Position numbers and translations under genes: made by a program | Shown: positions 29,601 to 39,728 of the stretch, in pieces | How the letters are laid out: each line of letters starts with the position of its first letter | Position numbering within the stretch: position 1 is the stretch's first letter | The notes under the pieces: model-generated | What the model was told of the DNA's origin: nothing | What the model saw: only the letters and a program-made list of their open reading frames with translations | Database searches by the model: none | Source of the DNA: Metaphire vulgaris | Taxonomy: Eukaryota > Annelida > Clitellata > Crassiclitellata > Megascolecidae | DNA length: 64,000 nucleotides | Assembly (NCBI GenBank): GCA_018105865.1 | Contig: CM030848.1 | Span: forward strand, 835,001-899,000 | Direction of reading: 5' to 3'

Positions 29601-32600
29601 TTGTTATCAGTTGCTTTTATGATGTTCACAAACTGCTTTCTGTAAAAAGCACGCTATTATTTTTATAAGTTTTGTTATTATCGTTTATTATAGTTGCTAA
29701 TATTATTAGTTATTAATATTATTTCTTTTATTATTGAACACATTTTTTTACCAGGAGAGCTTTGCAACAGTACTCAATGCCAATAGAATAATAATTATGC
29801 ATAAAATTTTGCTTACAGGTAATTAGAGCTTTTAATTAAACTGGATTTTTAGTTAAGATAGCAAAATTAATTTTAAAGCAGTTTGGTGAATTATGAATTA
29901 TATGCTGGTGAACCTTAGAGAAAAATACATTGTGTAAATATTATAACATATTATGTTAATGAGGTAGTTTCCTGCATTTTGGAGAAGCATTAAAGCATGC
30001 TCATATATATGGAGCCAAGTTCTGATGATCTTAGCAATGATTCTAGGGAAGGATTGTGATCAGGAACTGGAGTTTGAGTGTTCCAACAAAAATTCTCCGC
30101 TCTTTTCCGAGTGCATTGCCGTCTACGACTACTGCGATGGCATTGCTCAGTGCTCAGATGGGTCGGATGAATCTTCCTGCCTGGAAAGCAGCAAGCACAA
30201 GGGTCTGTCAATAATCTGAATTTCTCTTTTTATCATGCACGCACAAAATGTAAATATTGGGGATTGAGAAACAGAATTTTATGTTTCTGTCATAAAATGA
30301 GATGCTTTGAGTCTGCCAGGGGAATTTTTAATGATTCATTTTTAAGCTTGATTGTTTGTCTTTTAGGTGTAACATAAGATGTGAACGTAGGATGTGCAGT
30401 TAGGGTTGGAAGTTTATTATGCAGTTCAGTGATCTTCTCTTTGGATAATTTTACAGAATTTCATTTGGTCATTTTTCTTTGATTAACTTGTAAAATGCAT
30501 TCTGTTTTGATGTGCATCATTTCAGTCTTTGAGGAAAGCTGAAAAGTTTTTAAAGTGAAAAAGAAATGATCTTATTTTCATTCAGATGTAATATCAAATG
30601 GCATATGTTTTATTGTAAATATTGTATTTTAAAAACAATTTGGATTCATCTTTCAGTTTGAATTTGCAGATCTTTGTGAATAAGATTTTTCAAACAGAAA
30701 ACCAGACAATGTATATGATTAACACTGCTTTTCATAAAGTATTTTCAATTTACATTACCCAATGAATAGTTAGTTGGTAGCACCAGTCTTTCTTAGATTG
30801 TGGTTTACAAGTTAGACTTGGCTGCATTGTATATTTTCTATTTGTACTTCATAACTGCTGTAACAGTTATCTTGTAGTTGTTGTCTTCATAGCTGCTGAC
30901 AATTTATTCAGTGCATTTAGGATTTGACTGAGATGAGATCGGTAATAGAGCTAGTAGTGAAGTCATAAGATCTTGATCCTGGGCTGGAGAGCCCCAGAGA
31001 CGACCAGCTAATGTACGTTCAAGTGAAATCTTCCATGTTTTGTATTTGAAGCTCTTGAGATGTGTCCATCATGAATATGCAGTGCTGTGCCAATAGTAAC
31101 TGCAAGGGGCTGTTTGTTATTTGGTGTGCAAAAGACTTTCTGGAGGTTTTCTTTTTCTTAAGTTAAACTTCTGCCATTCTAACTTTATTTGAAACCAAAA
31201 ATTTATTCAAGTGACTGGATGGAATTTGCCTATACTTTACATTGCTTTCGGCTGCTGTTCTTGGTTCCGTCTTCTGTTTATTTGATTTTACAGCTTCATC
31301 TCTTGGTGTGCTAGCCTAGTCAACAGCCATTTAAGATTAAATCTATTGAATTAGTGTACTAGTGAATTTCTGCAGTTCCAACTTTATTGTCGTTTTCATT
31401 TTAAGTGTCTATTTGAATCTTTTGTGGTCTTGTGTCAGGTTGTCCATAGAAATAAAAGCACAGATAAGCTTCTGTGGTATTTTTATGCATACAATACGTC
31501 AGTGTACAATGCAGTGAAAATATGTAAAATCAACCTTGCCCGAAGGCTGTTTAGTTATGTACAGCTTGAAAAATGACAGAGTTATTGGCTTCCATAATGG
31601 TCTGCATAGCATGCATGTATTGCTTAAGGCTAGAATTTTGTATCCATTGGATCATGTTTTGAAACTATCATTATGCAGCGGGAGTGGACTTGTCACCTTC
31701 AGAATCTGATGGGGCAAAGCCACAACCTCACTCGGAGCTAAAAGAATTGTCATATGGCGAAGAGAAAGGAGGTGGAGAAGAAGGTGAAGTCCAAGCAAAG
31801 TCAACAACTGATGCGTCTCCTTTGAAAGGTCGGAATGACCCAGCAGATGGTGTGATCGAAGCACCTGGAAATGACAGGACAGGTACGTCAGAAGCCGAAG
31901 CTCTGCAGAGATTGTCTCCATCTGAAGCTCATAAGGATGCCATCGAGGATTTCACGCCTCACACCGAATCTGGAGATGGAAATTCTCCAAACCATCGGCC
32001 ATCTGTAGACAGTAGTCGTTCGAACAGATTACAGGTGCAGGATAAATTGACGCAAGTGAAATATTTGGAGAGTCAGAGAAACAAAGGGAAGGAATATCAC
32101 GGCCAACCGAGAGAACAGAATGATAGCACCGAGCGACATTTTGAAAGGCCAGGACATGACGGCGTCTCGTACACTGACCAGCTCTTTGCATATGGCTCAG
32201 TGTCAGGTAATGGTAAAAAATATGTTGATGACGATGATGGTGACGATGATAGCCGCACGAAGTACCGTGGCAAAATATCACCGAAAGATGAACCCTCCGC
32301 CAACGATGCAAAGGAGGCTCTCGCCTCTCCTGGCGATGCTCGGAGCAGAGACAGGACATCTGGAAATGAGCCAGAGATGGATCAGTCGCCTGACGAAGGA
32401 AGAGTCAACGAAGAAGTCGAGCCCATTGACCAGGAAATACCATCTACATACACAGCTGCTGCTTCGCTCGAAAGCAAAAATCCAGAAGGGAGCTTTGGAA
32501 GTAAAGGGGAAGAGGATGGTAGCTCACGTCGGGCTCAGAATTATGTGGAAGTGAGCGGAGGTAGGAAGGGTCTCGACAAGTCTAGAGTGAATCAGGAAAG

Positions 32601-35600
32601 TGGAATTTCATCTGAACATGATCCTCATTATTCACATGACCATTACGACGACCGAAAAACTGGTCTAGACAGAATCAAAGCTGACCGGCACCGGCACCCT
32701 GTTGACCGTCCTAGCCTCAGAACTTCCTATTTGAATGTGGGACAAGCAAAGTCAAACAATGCCGATGATCTTCCGGTCAACAGGGAACCAAATGTCGAAA
32801 GGACATCGTCTGCCTGAGTCTGTGATACCAAAGCGACCACTGGCCGATGCAGCCGATGATAATCATAGGCATCAATCACTTGTTGATTATAATTCTCAAG
32901 AACTGAACCCGTCCAAGAATCATCGGCCGGGACCTTCTGAGGCTGGCGATCGTTTTTTGCATGGCACTAAGGCTGAGCATCATGATTATGAACAACCAGG
33001 ATCGAAGGTAGCGAACATTTTGCCAGATGACGATTATGATCGAACTGGAACAAAGTCAGTTGATGTCTTTCCAGCACGTAGTAGATTTGATCATGCTGCA
33101 TCAAAATCCAACAAGCAGAGACCAAGTGTTTTAGAAAACAATCGACCAAGACCCGGTAGACCGGGATCAAAATCACGCGGTGAGTTGTCTCAACAGGGTG
33201 AATATGATCGTGTGAACTCAAAAGCAAATGATGCCATGCGAGACCATGGAGAGTTTGAAAGACAGAAGGTGAAGGCTGCTGTCTTGCCAGAGCGTTCTGA
33301 ACATAAAATGCTGTCGTCAGAATTGACCCGCTCAGGAGGAAAAGTTCGTCCATTACAAAACAAAGATAACGATTACAGTAATGGCCAAGGTAAGGTGTTT
33401 GGTGATTACGATTCTGGAAACTATGAGGATGAAGTCGGAAGCCCTAACTCTGCCACGTGGTTGAAGCCAGAGGATCAGGGAAATGACCTTGGCAGCTACG
33501 TAGATCCACAGCAACCAGCTGCGGCTGATTTATCCGACAGCTACGACCGTGATGAAGCAGCGGATGCTCCCTATTACGTCCGGTCCTACTACGGGGGCAG
33601 CAATCACGGCCTTCGGAAGAACGACCGGAATTATGTCCGTAATGGAGATTACGATTACGGTACTTACACTGATTCTCAGTCATCTTCCTTTGACAACATT
33701 TTGAGTCTTGTATTGTTTGCATCTGTGTATTTATGTAATTAATTTTTTCTGTTTTAGTTCTGAATCAGATTTAATAGTTGCACATTACTACAGAATCTCA
33801 TTACAAAGATGGTCCCAACAGCCTCCATTGTAAATTAGACAGAGAAAGGATATAATTTTGAACAAAATTCTCCTTAAGACTTTTCCTGGTCCAAAGTATG
33901 CTAATGACACCATTTGCAACAAATATTCATTATTATTCACTAAGTTTATGAAGAAGACAGTGTGAGGGCTTTGTCATTGTAATAATAGAGGTTTTGTGCA
34001 CCTTTCAATGGCCCTGTGAGAGAGTAGCGGGAACCTGTAATGTCACCACAGAACTTAATATGATGTCAAAGAGATCACTAGTGCTCCTGTGGCCGTTTGA
34101 AATTTGCATTTGCGTCTAGTACACAGTTATGCGCTTTGAAAGTTAGGATTTCATTATAATTATGTAACGAGGCTATCGTTTATTTGCTAAAGCTTTCTTG
34201 ATTTTTGTGTGCTGAAATACTGTTTTGTTAAAGCTTCACCACAGAAATAAATAATTATTTATTTCTTTGGTGAAATATGAAATGTGTTTGATTTAAGTTC
34301 TGATATTTGTTTTAATTAAAGTTTTTTGATAATTTTTTCCTCAAATGATTTCCAAGCATGCGGAGTTTAATGCTGTTGACATTTTGTTGACAAATCACAT
34401 AAGTTTATTATTGTCTTCTACTGTAATTTTTCCAGCCATCTCATCACATTGATTAGTGATCTTTAATGTTGTACAAACAATATTTCTTCCTGTGGAGCTT
34501 AATTTGGTTTGGGTTTTGATTTTTTTTATATAAATTATTTTGTATGTTGATATAATTCTTCAGTTAAGCCCACTGTGTTTCAGCTTTGGTTGTTGTGTAT
34601 CATGATGATAGTAGAGTTAAGATCTCTCGTACTAAAAATGATTGGCAATTATCTATTTGTAATGGGATTCACTCAATTTCAATGTTTTTATGATTAGAGT
34701 TTTCAATTACCTGCTTTAGTTTTGTTATTTCACCTCATTTTGATTTGTCTTTAGTTGTTAAATATTTTTTCTTTGCTTGTTGGTTGTGCTATTGATGATT
34801 TACAGATTGTTTTAAATCTTTAAATACGAACATAAACTCTTAAACAATTTATTAGGCTTTCCATCGAGTGTTATTTGTGCATACCATTGTATTTTGTATT
34901 GACTCGACAAATAGTGATATATTACCTGAAATCATTTGAATCAACTTAATCTTGGAATGGTTCTATTGTATAGTAGGTTTTTTCATGAAAGAATTAATGT
35001 ATGAAGTTTAAGTAATATGTATCTTACAATTTTAAAGTTTTTGTAGATAAAACATTCTCTGGTACCATTTGAGTTAGTGCTGTATGGGAATTGCCTCTGA
35101 TAATAATAACCATAAATTAAATGGTACAGGATTGGCCATTTGCAGCAACATGCTTCTTAGAATTGACGAACTTTTTTTCACTGTTAACTGAAGTCTGTTC
35201 TTTATTCGCATAATTTCACTCGTACGTAAACACCGCACGACTGGCGATTACGGACAGAATGCTGCTGAGAATGTGATCTCATTGACAGAAATCGTTTCAT
35301 CACTAGGCTCAATGAATACTGGCCAATTTTCTAGGTGTAAAGTTATCAAAGTGTTACCGGTTTTTGTTCACAGGTGGTGACCACCACAGAGGTCGAGAGA
35401 GAGGCAGATTGCCATCAAATGAGGCAAATGGCAGCACAATGGCAGGTGATGTCAGATTACTTAACTATTCATAATACGATTAAATTAATTATTGTTGCAG
35501 AAATTATTTTTATATTTATTGCATTGTGACTCTTATATTAGTCATTTCTGTGATTCTAAGGTAAATGTAGGTCCCGTACTCAAGTCCGAGCGTTGGGTTC

Positions 35601-36439
35601 CGGCGCTTATCTCCGGCCTGGGCAATCAGCGACGTAGGTGGTATAATCCATTAATCTGGGGTAGGTTGCCATTACTTTCCCCAGACCCACGTTTTACCTC
35701 GCAGTTTAATGCTGCTCCTTATTTTGCCACCGCCCTCTAGCGAGCAAGGCTGAGTAGACCTTAGGGCTCCTGCAGGAATTGAACCAGCGACCTTCTACTC
35801 CATTGTCCAGCGTTGTTACCACTCTTCTAACTTCCCGCACCTGATTCTAATGTGCTTGAAAATATTGTGGAAGATTTAATTTGTACATTTTTTATTTAAT
35901 TGTTTTAATGCTAGCCTGTATTTTTCAATAGATGTTGCTTTCTTTGTAATCGTGCATTGAAATTGCTGTTTGTGTAACAGTTGATAAAATCTTGCTTACT
36001 ATTTTGACGTTGCGTTGTATTGCAGTGCAAATGGTATCGTTGCCTTTATCAACAACAACAACAACAACAACAACTGCTGTTAGCTCAACAGCAGTCGTGC
36101 TGCCTTCAGAAAGTAGAAGTCTTGTTGAAGGAGGAGGAGAGGACGAGCACTGCGGCGAAAGCCAGTCCAACGCGCCCTCAGTTGCCATCGGTTGATCAGA
36201 AACAAACATCGTTGCAGGACGCAGGCGATGAAATAAAACAGGAGAAAATGGAACGGTCTTTCTGGAGAATGGAGAAAAATCATGGAGCGATCGTGGCGCT
36301 CGTTCTTGGAATTGTTCTGATGACCGTGCTTCTGATCCTCGCCGGGTGTCGCCTGCGACACTTTCGTAAACGATATCGCAAAGGTCGCCACCTGAACTCC
36401 AATGAAGACGACTACCTGATCAACGGCATGTACTTATAA
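26243..36439 (+). CDS. LRP11-like MANSC/EB/LDLa single-pass membrane protein
   Basis: A plus-strand gene read as seven exons: 26243-26647, 27323-27584, 29419-29532, 30047-30202, 31679-about 33659, 35374-35445 and 36026-36439. Domain order is signal peptide, MANSC, Ser/Thr linker, EB/EGF-like module, LDL-receptor class A repeat, about 650 residues of Asp/Ser/Gly/Arg-rich stalk, transmembrane helix, and a short tail ending DDYLINGMYL. MANSC plus LDLa plus one helix recalls vertebrate LRP11, although no PKD domain was found and the EB module is extra. Domain exons are joined by phase-1 introns, as in shuffled extracellular modules. The frame breaks near 32.8 kb, and the route from the stalk exon to the tail is ambiguous. 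Function unknown; probably a cell-surface receptor or adhesion protein. Confidence 0.8.
27323..27584 (+). CDS. LRP11-like gene, exon 2 (end of MANSC and Thr-rich linker)
   Basis: After TTGTTAATTTCAG the exon enters in phase 0 and completes the MANSC cysteine set with GIACYLFDC and SPSVCVFTPHPGFS. It then runs into a Ser/Thr-rich, probably O-glycosylated linker (TSITSSITATPSTTPTST). The donor CTTG|GTTTGT leaves phase 1, which fits the next exon. Confidence 0.85.
27585..29418. other. LRP11-like intron 2, no gene seen
   Basis: AT-rich unique sequence. A 118-codon minus-strand open frame at 28540-28896 has no recognisable domain or splice context. Confidence 0.6.
29419..29532 (+). CDS. LRP11-like gene, exon 3 (EB/EGF-like six-cysteine module)
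   Basis: A 114-nt symmetric phase 1-1 exon between TTTCTGCAG and GTAAGT. It encodes GLFSECHKSSDCKDQNAVC, then VAGYCICQQSYH and a final QC. The spacing C-x5-C-x6-C-x4-C-x-C-x9-C fits a compact EB or EGF-like disulfide module. This is a self-contained, shufflable module not expected in vertebrate LRP11. Confidence 0.8.
30047..30202 (+). CDS. LRP11-like gene, exon 4 (LDL-receptor class A repeat)
   Basis: A 156-nt symmetric phase 1-1 exon. It encodes a canonical LDLa: DCDQELEFEC, LFSEC, VYDYC, then DGIAQCSDGSDESSC. Six cysteines and the acidic calcium cage (D-G-x-x-x-C-S-D-G-S-D-E) are all present, so the module should fold and bind calcium. The acceptor is TGATTCTAG; the donor is AAGG|GTCTGT. 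Confidence 0.9.
30203..31678. other. LRP11-like intron 4, no gene seen
   Basis: AT-rich unique sequence with no repeat or open frame worth naming. Confidence 0.6.
31679..33742 (+). CDS. LRP11-like gene, exon 5 (long hydrophilic stalk, frame break inside)
   Basis: Entry is in phase 1 after TTATGCAG (K-A-G-V-D-L-S). The first part reads open to 32817 and is rich in Ser, Asp, Glu, Gly and Arg. The same composition then continues in the next frame (RLPESVIPKRPLADAADD onward) to a stop at 33742. No credible intron joins the two; a one-base difference near 32790-32815 would. The end is Asp/Tyr/Gly-rich (YDRDE, RNGDYDYG). Candidate donors in phase 1 are CCAAG|GTAAGG (exon end 33389) and TTACG|GTACTT (exon end 33659), and in phase 0 GTAAG|GTGTTT (33394). 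Read through, the exon ends in a short hydrophobic tail. Probably an unstructured, glycosylated stalk. Confidence 0.7.
33743..35373. other. LRP11-like intron or alternative 3' UTR
   Basis: Directly follows the in-frame stop of exon 5. An AATAAA lies at about 34246 (GAAATAAATAATT), which could end a transcript that reads through exon 5. Otherwise AT-rich and featureless. Confidence 0.4.
35374..35445 (+). CDS. LRP11-like gene, exon 6 (candidate 72-nt exon)
   Basis: It lies between a good acceptor (TTTTTGTTCACAG) and donor (TGGCAG|GTGATG); the length is a multiple of three, so phase is preserved. Entered in phase 1 it reads GDHHRGRERGRLPSNEANG, close in composition to the stalk. Entered in phase 0 it reads VVTTTEVEREADCHQMRQ. 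The two phases lead into different frames of the last exon. No homology is recognised, so exon status rests on splice signals and open frame. Confidence 0.5.
35560..35838 (-). mobile_element. tRNA-derived SINE
   Basis: The minus strand has an A-box-like AGAGTGGTAACAACGCTGG and a good B box GGTTCAATTCC, about 40 nt apart, followed by about 200 bp of unrelated body. Internal pol III promoter spacing suggests a SINE rather than a functional tRNA. Confidence 0.6.
36026..36439 (+). CDS. LRP11-like gene, last exon (transmembrane helix and cytoplasmic tail)
   Basis: After GTATTGCAG one frame runs through a Gln-rich stretch to the helix AIVALVLGIVLMTVLLILAG, then basic CRLRHFRKRYRKGRH and the acidic end SNEDDYLINGMYL. 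The helix followed by positive charges indicates a type I membrane protein. The competing frame, entered in phase 1, gives a Thr/Ser mucin-like run (TTTTTTTTAVSSTAVV) but stops at 36195 before the helix. The YLINGMYL end resembles a short sorting or interaction motif. Confidence 0.75.
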   Translation, partial: CKWYRCLYQQQQQQQQLLLAQQQSCCLQKVEVLLKEEERTSTAAKASPTRPQLPSVDQKQTSLQDAGDEIKQEKMERSFWRMEKNHGAIVALVLGIVLMTVLLILAGCRLRHFRKRYRKGRHLNSNEDDYLINGMYL

Positions 36440-39245
36440 CGGGAGAGCGTCGAGATCATGTGGCCTCAACTTTGATTTATTATATTTTTAGATAAAGCTT
36501 ATATATATGGTTATTATAATATATAAAATATATTATGTAGATATCATTTGAAATAGATGATTGAGACTAGGAATGTCAGTAATTGATATTCAACAAAACT
36601 TGAGCCATGCGAGTACTTCAATCCTATAATGAAAATTATTTTATCAATATTATTAAGAGATTTGTATTTTGTAGTCTTTGTTTTGACGCATACAAAGCTG
36701 TCGTTATGATATCTTTGCAACTTCGTCCTTGCAGAAACATACATTGTCTTATCAGATTATGCACTTATTGACCTTTTACCACTGATATTAACCACTTTAT
36801 TGTCATCAGCACTGTTTTTGCTTTCTTGTTTGTGGACTGAATGAGCTCTTTAAACGGTTTTATTAATGAAGTGATTATAAAATAACAAGCATTTCTTTTT
36901 TATTAGTATAATGTTAAAATTTGTGATATCAACAAAATTGAATTATTTAATTTGGTTTCCTTGTTTAACAAAAGCAGTTCATGCAATAGACAGCAGCGTC
37001 TATGGAATTTTGGTTGTACACAAATTCATCCTTTGGGAAGGGCTTTTTCATAATCAATCTTCTCCTGTGCATTTGTTTACAATTGCAATGATCAAACATT
37101 TTATATTAAAATACATTACAGAAACTACGAGGAGTCTGCATAAGATCAAATGAATGTTTATATTATATTTAGTTAACAGATGATCAATGTAGGATAGGAC
37201 TTATAGCCTCATTGTTTGTATAATGGCATATTCTCCATAATTGGTTTTGATTTTTGTGCAGTAGACATTTACATTAGAGGACTTTAGCATAAATAATTTT
37301 AGGCATAAATACATTACAAATGCTGCTGCTGCTGCTTATGAGCAAGCCATCACGGCTCAATATTTAGAAGAAGACATGTGTAAGCATTCCTGCACTTAAT
37401 GCATTTAATGACATTTTAAAATCAACAGTGTAAATCAAATGGTGCTTAAATCAGCCAATGGGATTTTGCTATTAGCCATCACAAGCAACATTATCAGCAA
37501 CTTGATTTTTTACCTGCAGTAAAATCTTAACAAACTGATGACTGATTCAGGCAAATATGCTGGAAATCAATTCCTTTGCTACTCTGGCTTTCATGAATAG
37601 AGTATGATATTTGATTTTGTAGTTGCATGAATTGTCTTTTTGTATTTTAAATTTGCTTTTTTAAAGTTCTTACATTGGTATTCGTGAAATGAGTTTTTAA
37701 CTGTTGTAAACGCATGGTTTAAAAAAGCTGCATGTATTGTGTTTCTCTGTTGCCTGTTATAAGCCGTTATATACAGTGTTCTAGTGGTGTTCTTCAAATG
37801 TGAACCAAAAAGTGGCTTTATTTCTATCTATTTGTGATCTGTGTGATCAGATTCATTGCGTTGCATTGTTTCTTCCATTGGCTGGCTTGACTGTTCTCCC
37901 ACTGGCGTTGTGTAACCACTTGACGGTTGCCTTGCGACCAACACGGGAAGTGGAGCTGTCGCTCTGTTCACAGAAGAACATTCGATCGTCACATTTCAAG
38001 ACTCATTTTAGCAAACTGTTAATCTTAATTACGCTTAGAAAGTGGAATGACTTCATTTCAGTAGACATAAATAAATGCTTGTGATGATACTCTGATTTTC
38101 ATAATTCTTGGAATTTTATCTGTTTATTGATAGAATCAAGAATTGCTGCTGTAGGGAAATTGTTAGTCTTATAATATACTGTTACTTTTATCCTCTAGCA
38201 TTCAAGTTGTCAGTGAGTTGGATGTATCTGATTTACAGTTCAGATTTGTTTATGTCAAACTTATCTTGGATTTTATTATGGAAGAATTAGTGAATAATAA
38301 AGACACTGAAAATTACTCATAGAAGACAGAGATTTGTAAGTTAAAAGTAAAGAGTAAATTACTCCCAGAAGACAGTGATTTGTAAATTAGAAGTATAGAG
38401 TAAATTAAATTACTCCTAGAAGACTGATTTGTAATTTGTAAAAATATATTGATTATTTGAAATTACTGATGCTTTTGTAGCATAATATTGTTATATTGTT
38501 TTAGTAAAGATAGAAGATACATTTTAACGTTGTTAAAATGTTTGACCTGTCTGGTCTGTGAATTACTGTATTAAGATTTGTATTTCCACAGAGAATCTAT
38601 GCATGTGCACAACCAGGTTTTTAAAATTTTCTTTCCTCAATTTTGAAGAATTGTATCTGCTAATGAGCAGTGAACAATCAAAAAAGTGCTGTTAGCCGTG
38701 GTTTATTGGAAAAGCAAAATCCGTGCATTTCAAGAGAAACTAAAGTAGTCTGTGATGAAAATCACAATCTGCTTAATGCCCTGGGCAATGTGAAAATCAT
38801 CCCCCCCACAGAAGTCGATCATTGATTGTGTCAGTGAATAATTTTATCAATGCTGATCTAGAAATCTTGTAAACTTCCTTTATGACTTTTTTAATGATCA
38901 AGATGTTTAAAAACATGTTTTAATGATCAAGATGTTTAAAATGTTTTAAGATAGCCAATGAAATGTGTGTGATAATGCTACATTTTCTTTACTGTTTGTT
39001 ATTTGATTAACACATAAATATTTATGTTGGTACCTTTTGGTGTTGGTTGCAATGCTCTTCTTGTTCAATTTACCTGAAGAAGAAAATCAAAATACTAATT
39101 TCAGTTGTTTTATTGATGTCTTGTTTGTGGACTGGATGGAAAGGATGAGTGATGACAATCTCTTCATTAAATACTAAGCAAAAGTACTGCTTATAATTCA
39201 TCCATCATCAACGTTTCCAGGTACTGAGGTTGGCCATACTACAAC

Positions 39246-39316
<71 letters not shown>

Positions 39317-39505
39317 TGAATATAATTCTCTATTCTACAAAAACCAATGTAAACTGCAAATGACAGGTTTAATTTGTTCATATCTGGGAGTTTTAGTGAT
39401 GGTCAGAGCAAAGTTTCGACTACCTCTGAAGCTTTTGTATATTAGATTTGGTTATACTGTTGTATAAATATTGAAATAATGAAGTTGAATGGTATCGTTG
39501 CATAT
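36440..39505. other. Convergent intergenic region
   Basis: Between the 3' ends of the LRP11-like and ankyrin genes. AT-rich, with small tandem repeats at 38.3 and 38.9 kb and an (AT)n run at 39246-39314. The first part is presumably 3' UTR. Confidence 0.6.
38305..38440. repeat. Tandem repeat of about 48 bp, three degenerate copies
   Basis: Recurring AATTACTC, AGAAGAC and GATTTGTAA blocks. A separate 29-bp direct duplication (AATGATCAAGATGTTTAAAA) lies near 38892-38945. Non-coding. Confidence 0.7.
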
Positions 39506-39511
39506 TTTATT
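39506..39511 (-). promoter_or_regulatory. Polyadenylation signal overlapping the ankyrin-gene stop
   Basis: On the minus strand the sequence after the last codon is TGAATAAAATATG. The canonical AATAAA hexamer begins with the last base of the stop codon. If used, the 3' UTR would be only about 20-30 nt. Confidence 0.5.
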
Positions 39512-39728
39512 CAAGTTTTTAAAGAGTTGTGCAAATGATTAACAAGAATCGTACCAGTGAACGCTGTCTGGATGGTATTTCTTGGCATGTTATATACAGG
39601 CGGCAGAATAGGAACGGTACTTTGAGGACAGGGACTGTTGAAGGACGTAGATGACGTATGATTGAGATTTCCAAAGGCATTTCTAGCGTTGTCTGTGCTC
39701 ACGGACAGAGGCAGGTGACGATAGCCAC
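39511..39728 (-). CDS. Ankyrin gene, exon 10 (C-terminus and stop)
   Basis: After GTTTCAACAG the exon enters in phase 1 and reads GYRHLPLSVSTDNARNAFGN through a Ser/Pro/Thr-rich end to HNSLKT and a TGA stop. A polyadenylation hexamer overlaps the stop. No recognisable domain. It is taken as the terminal exon because of the phase match and the immediate polyadenylation signal. Confidence 0.55.

Noticed and set aside
37800..38290. Hydrophobic open frames in the convergent intergenic region
   Set aside because: Expected from AT-rich sequence; no start context, splice sites or motifs.
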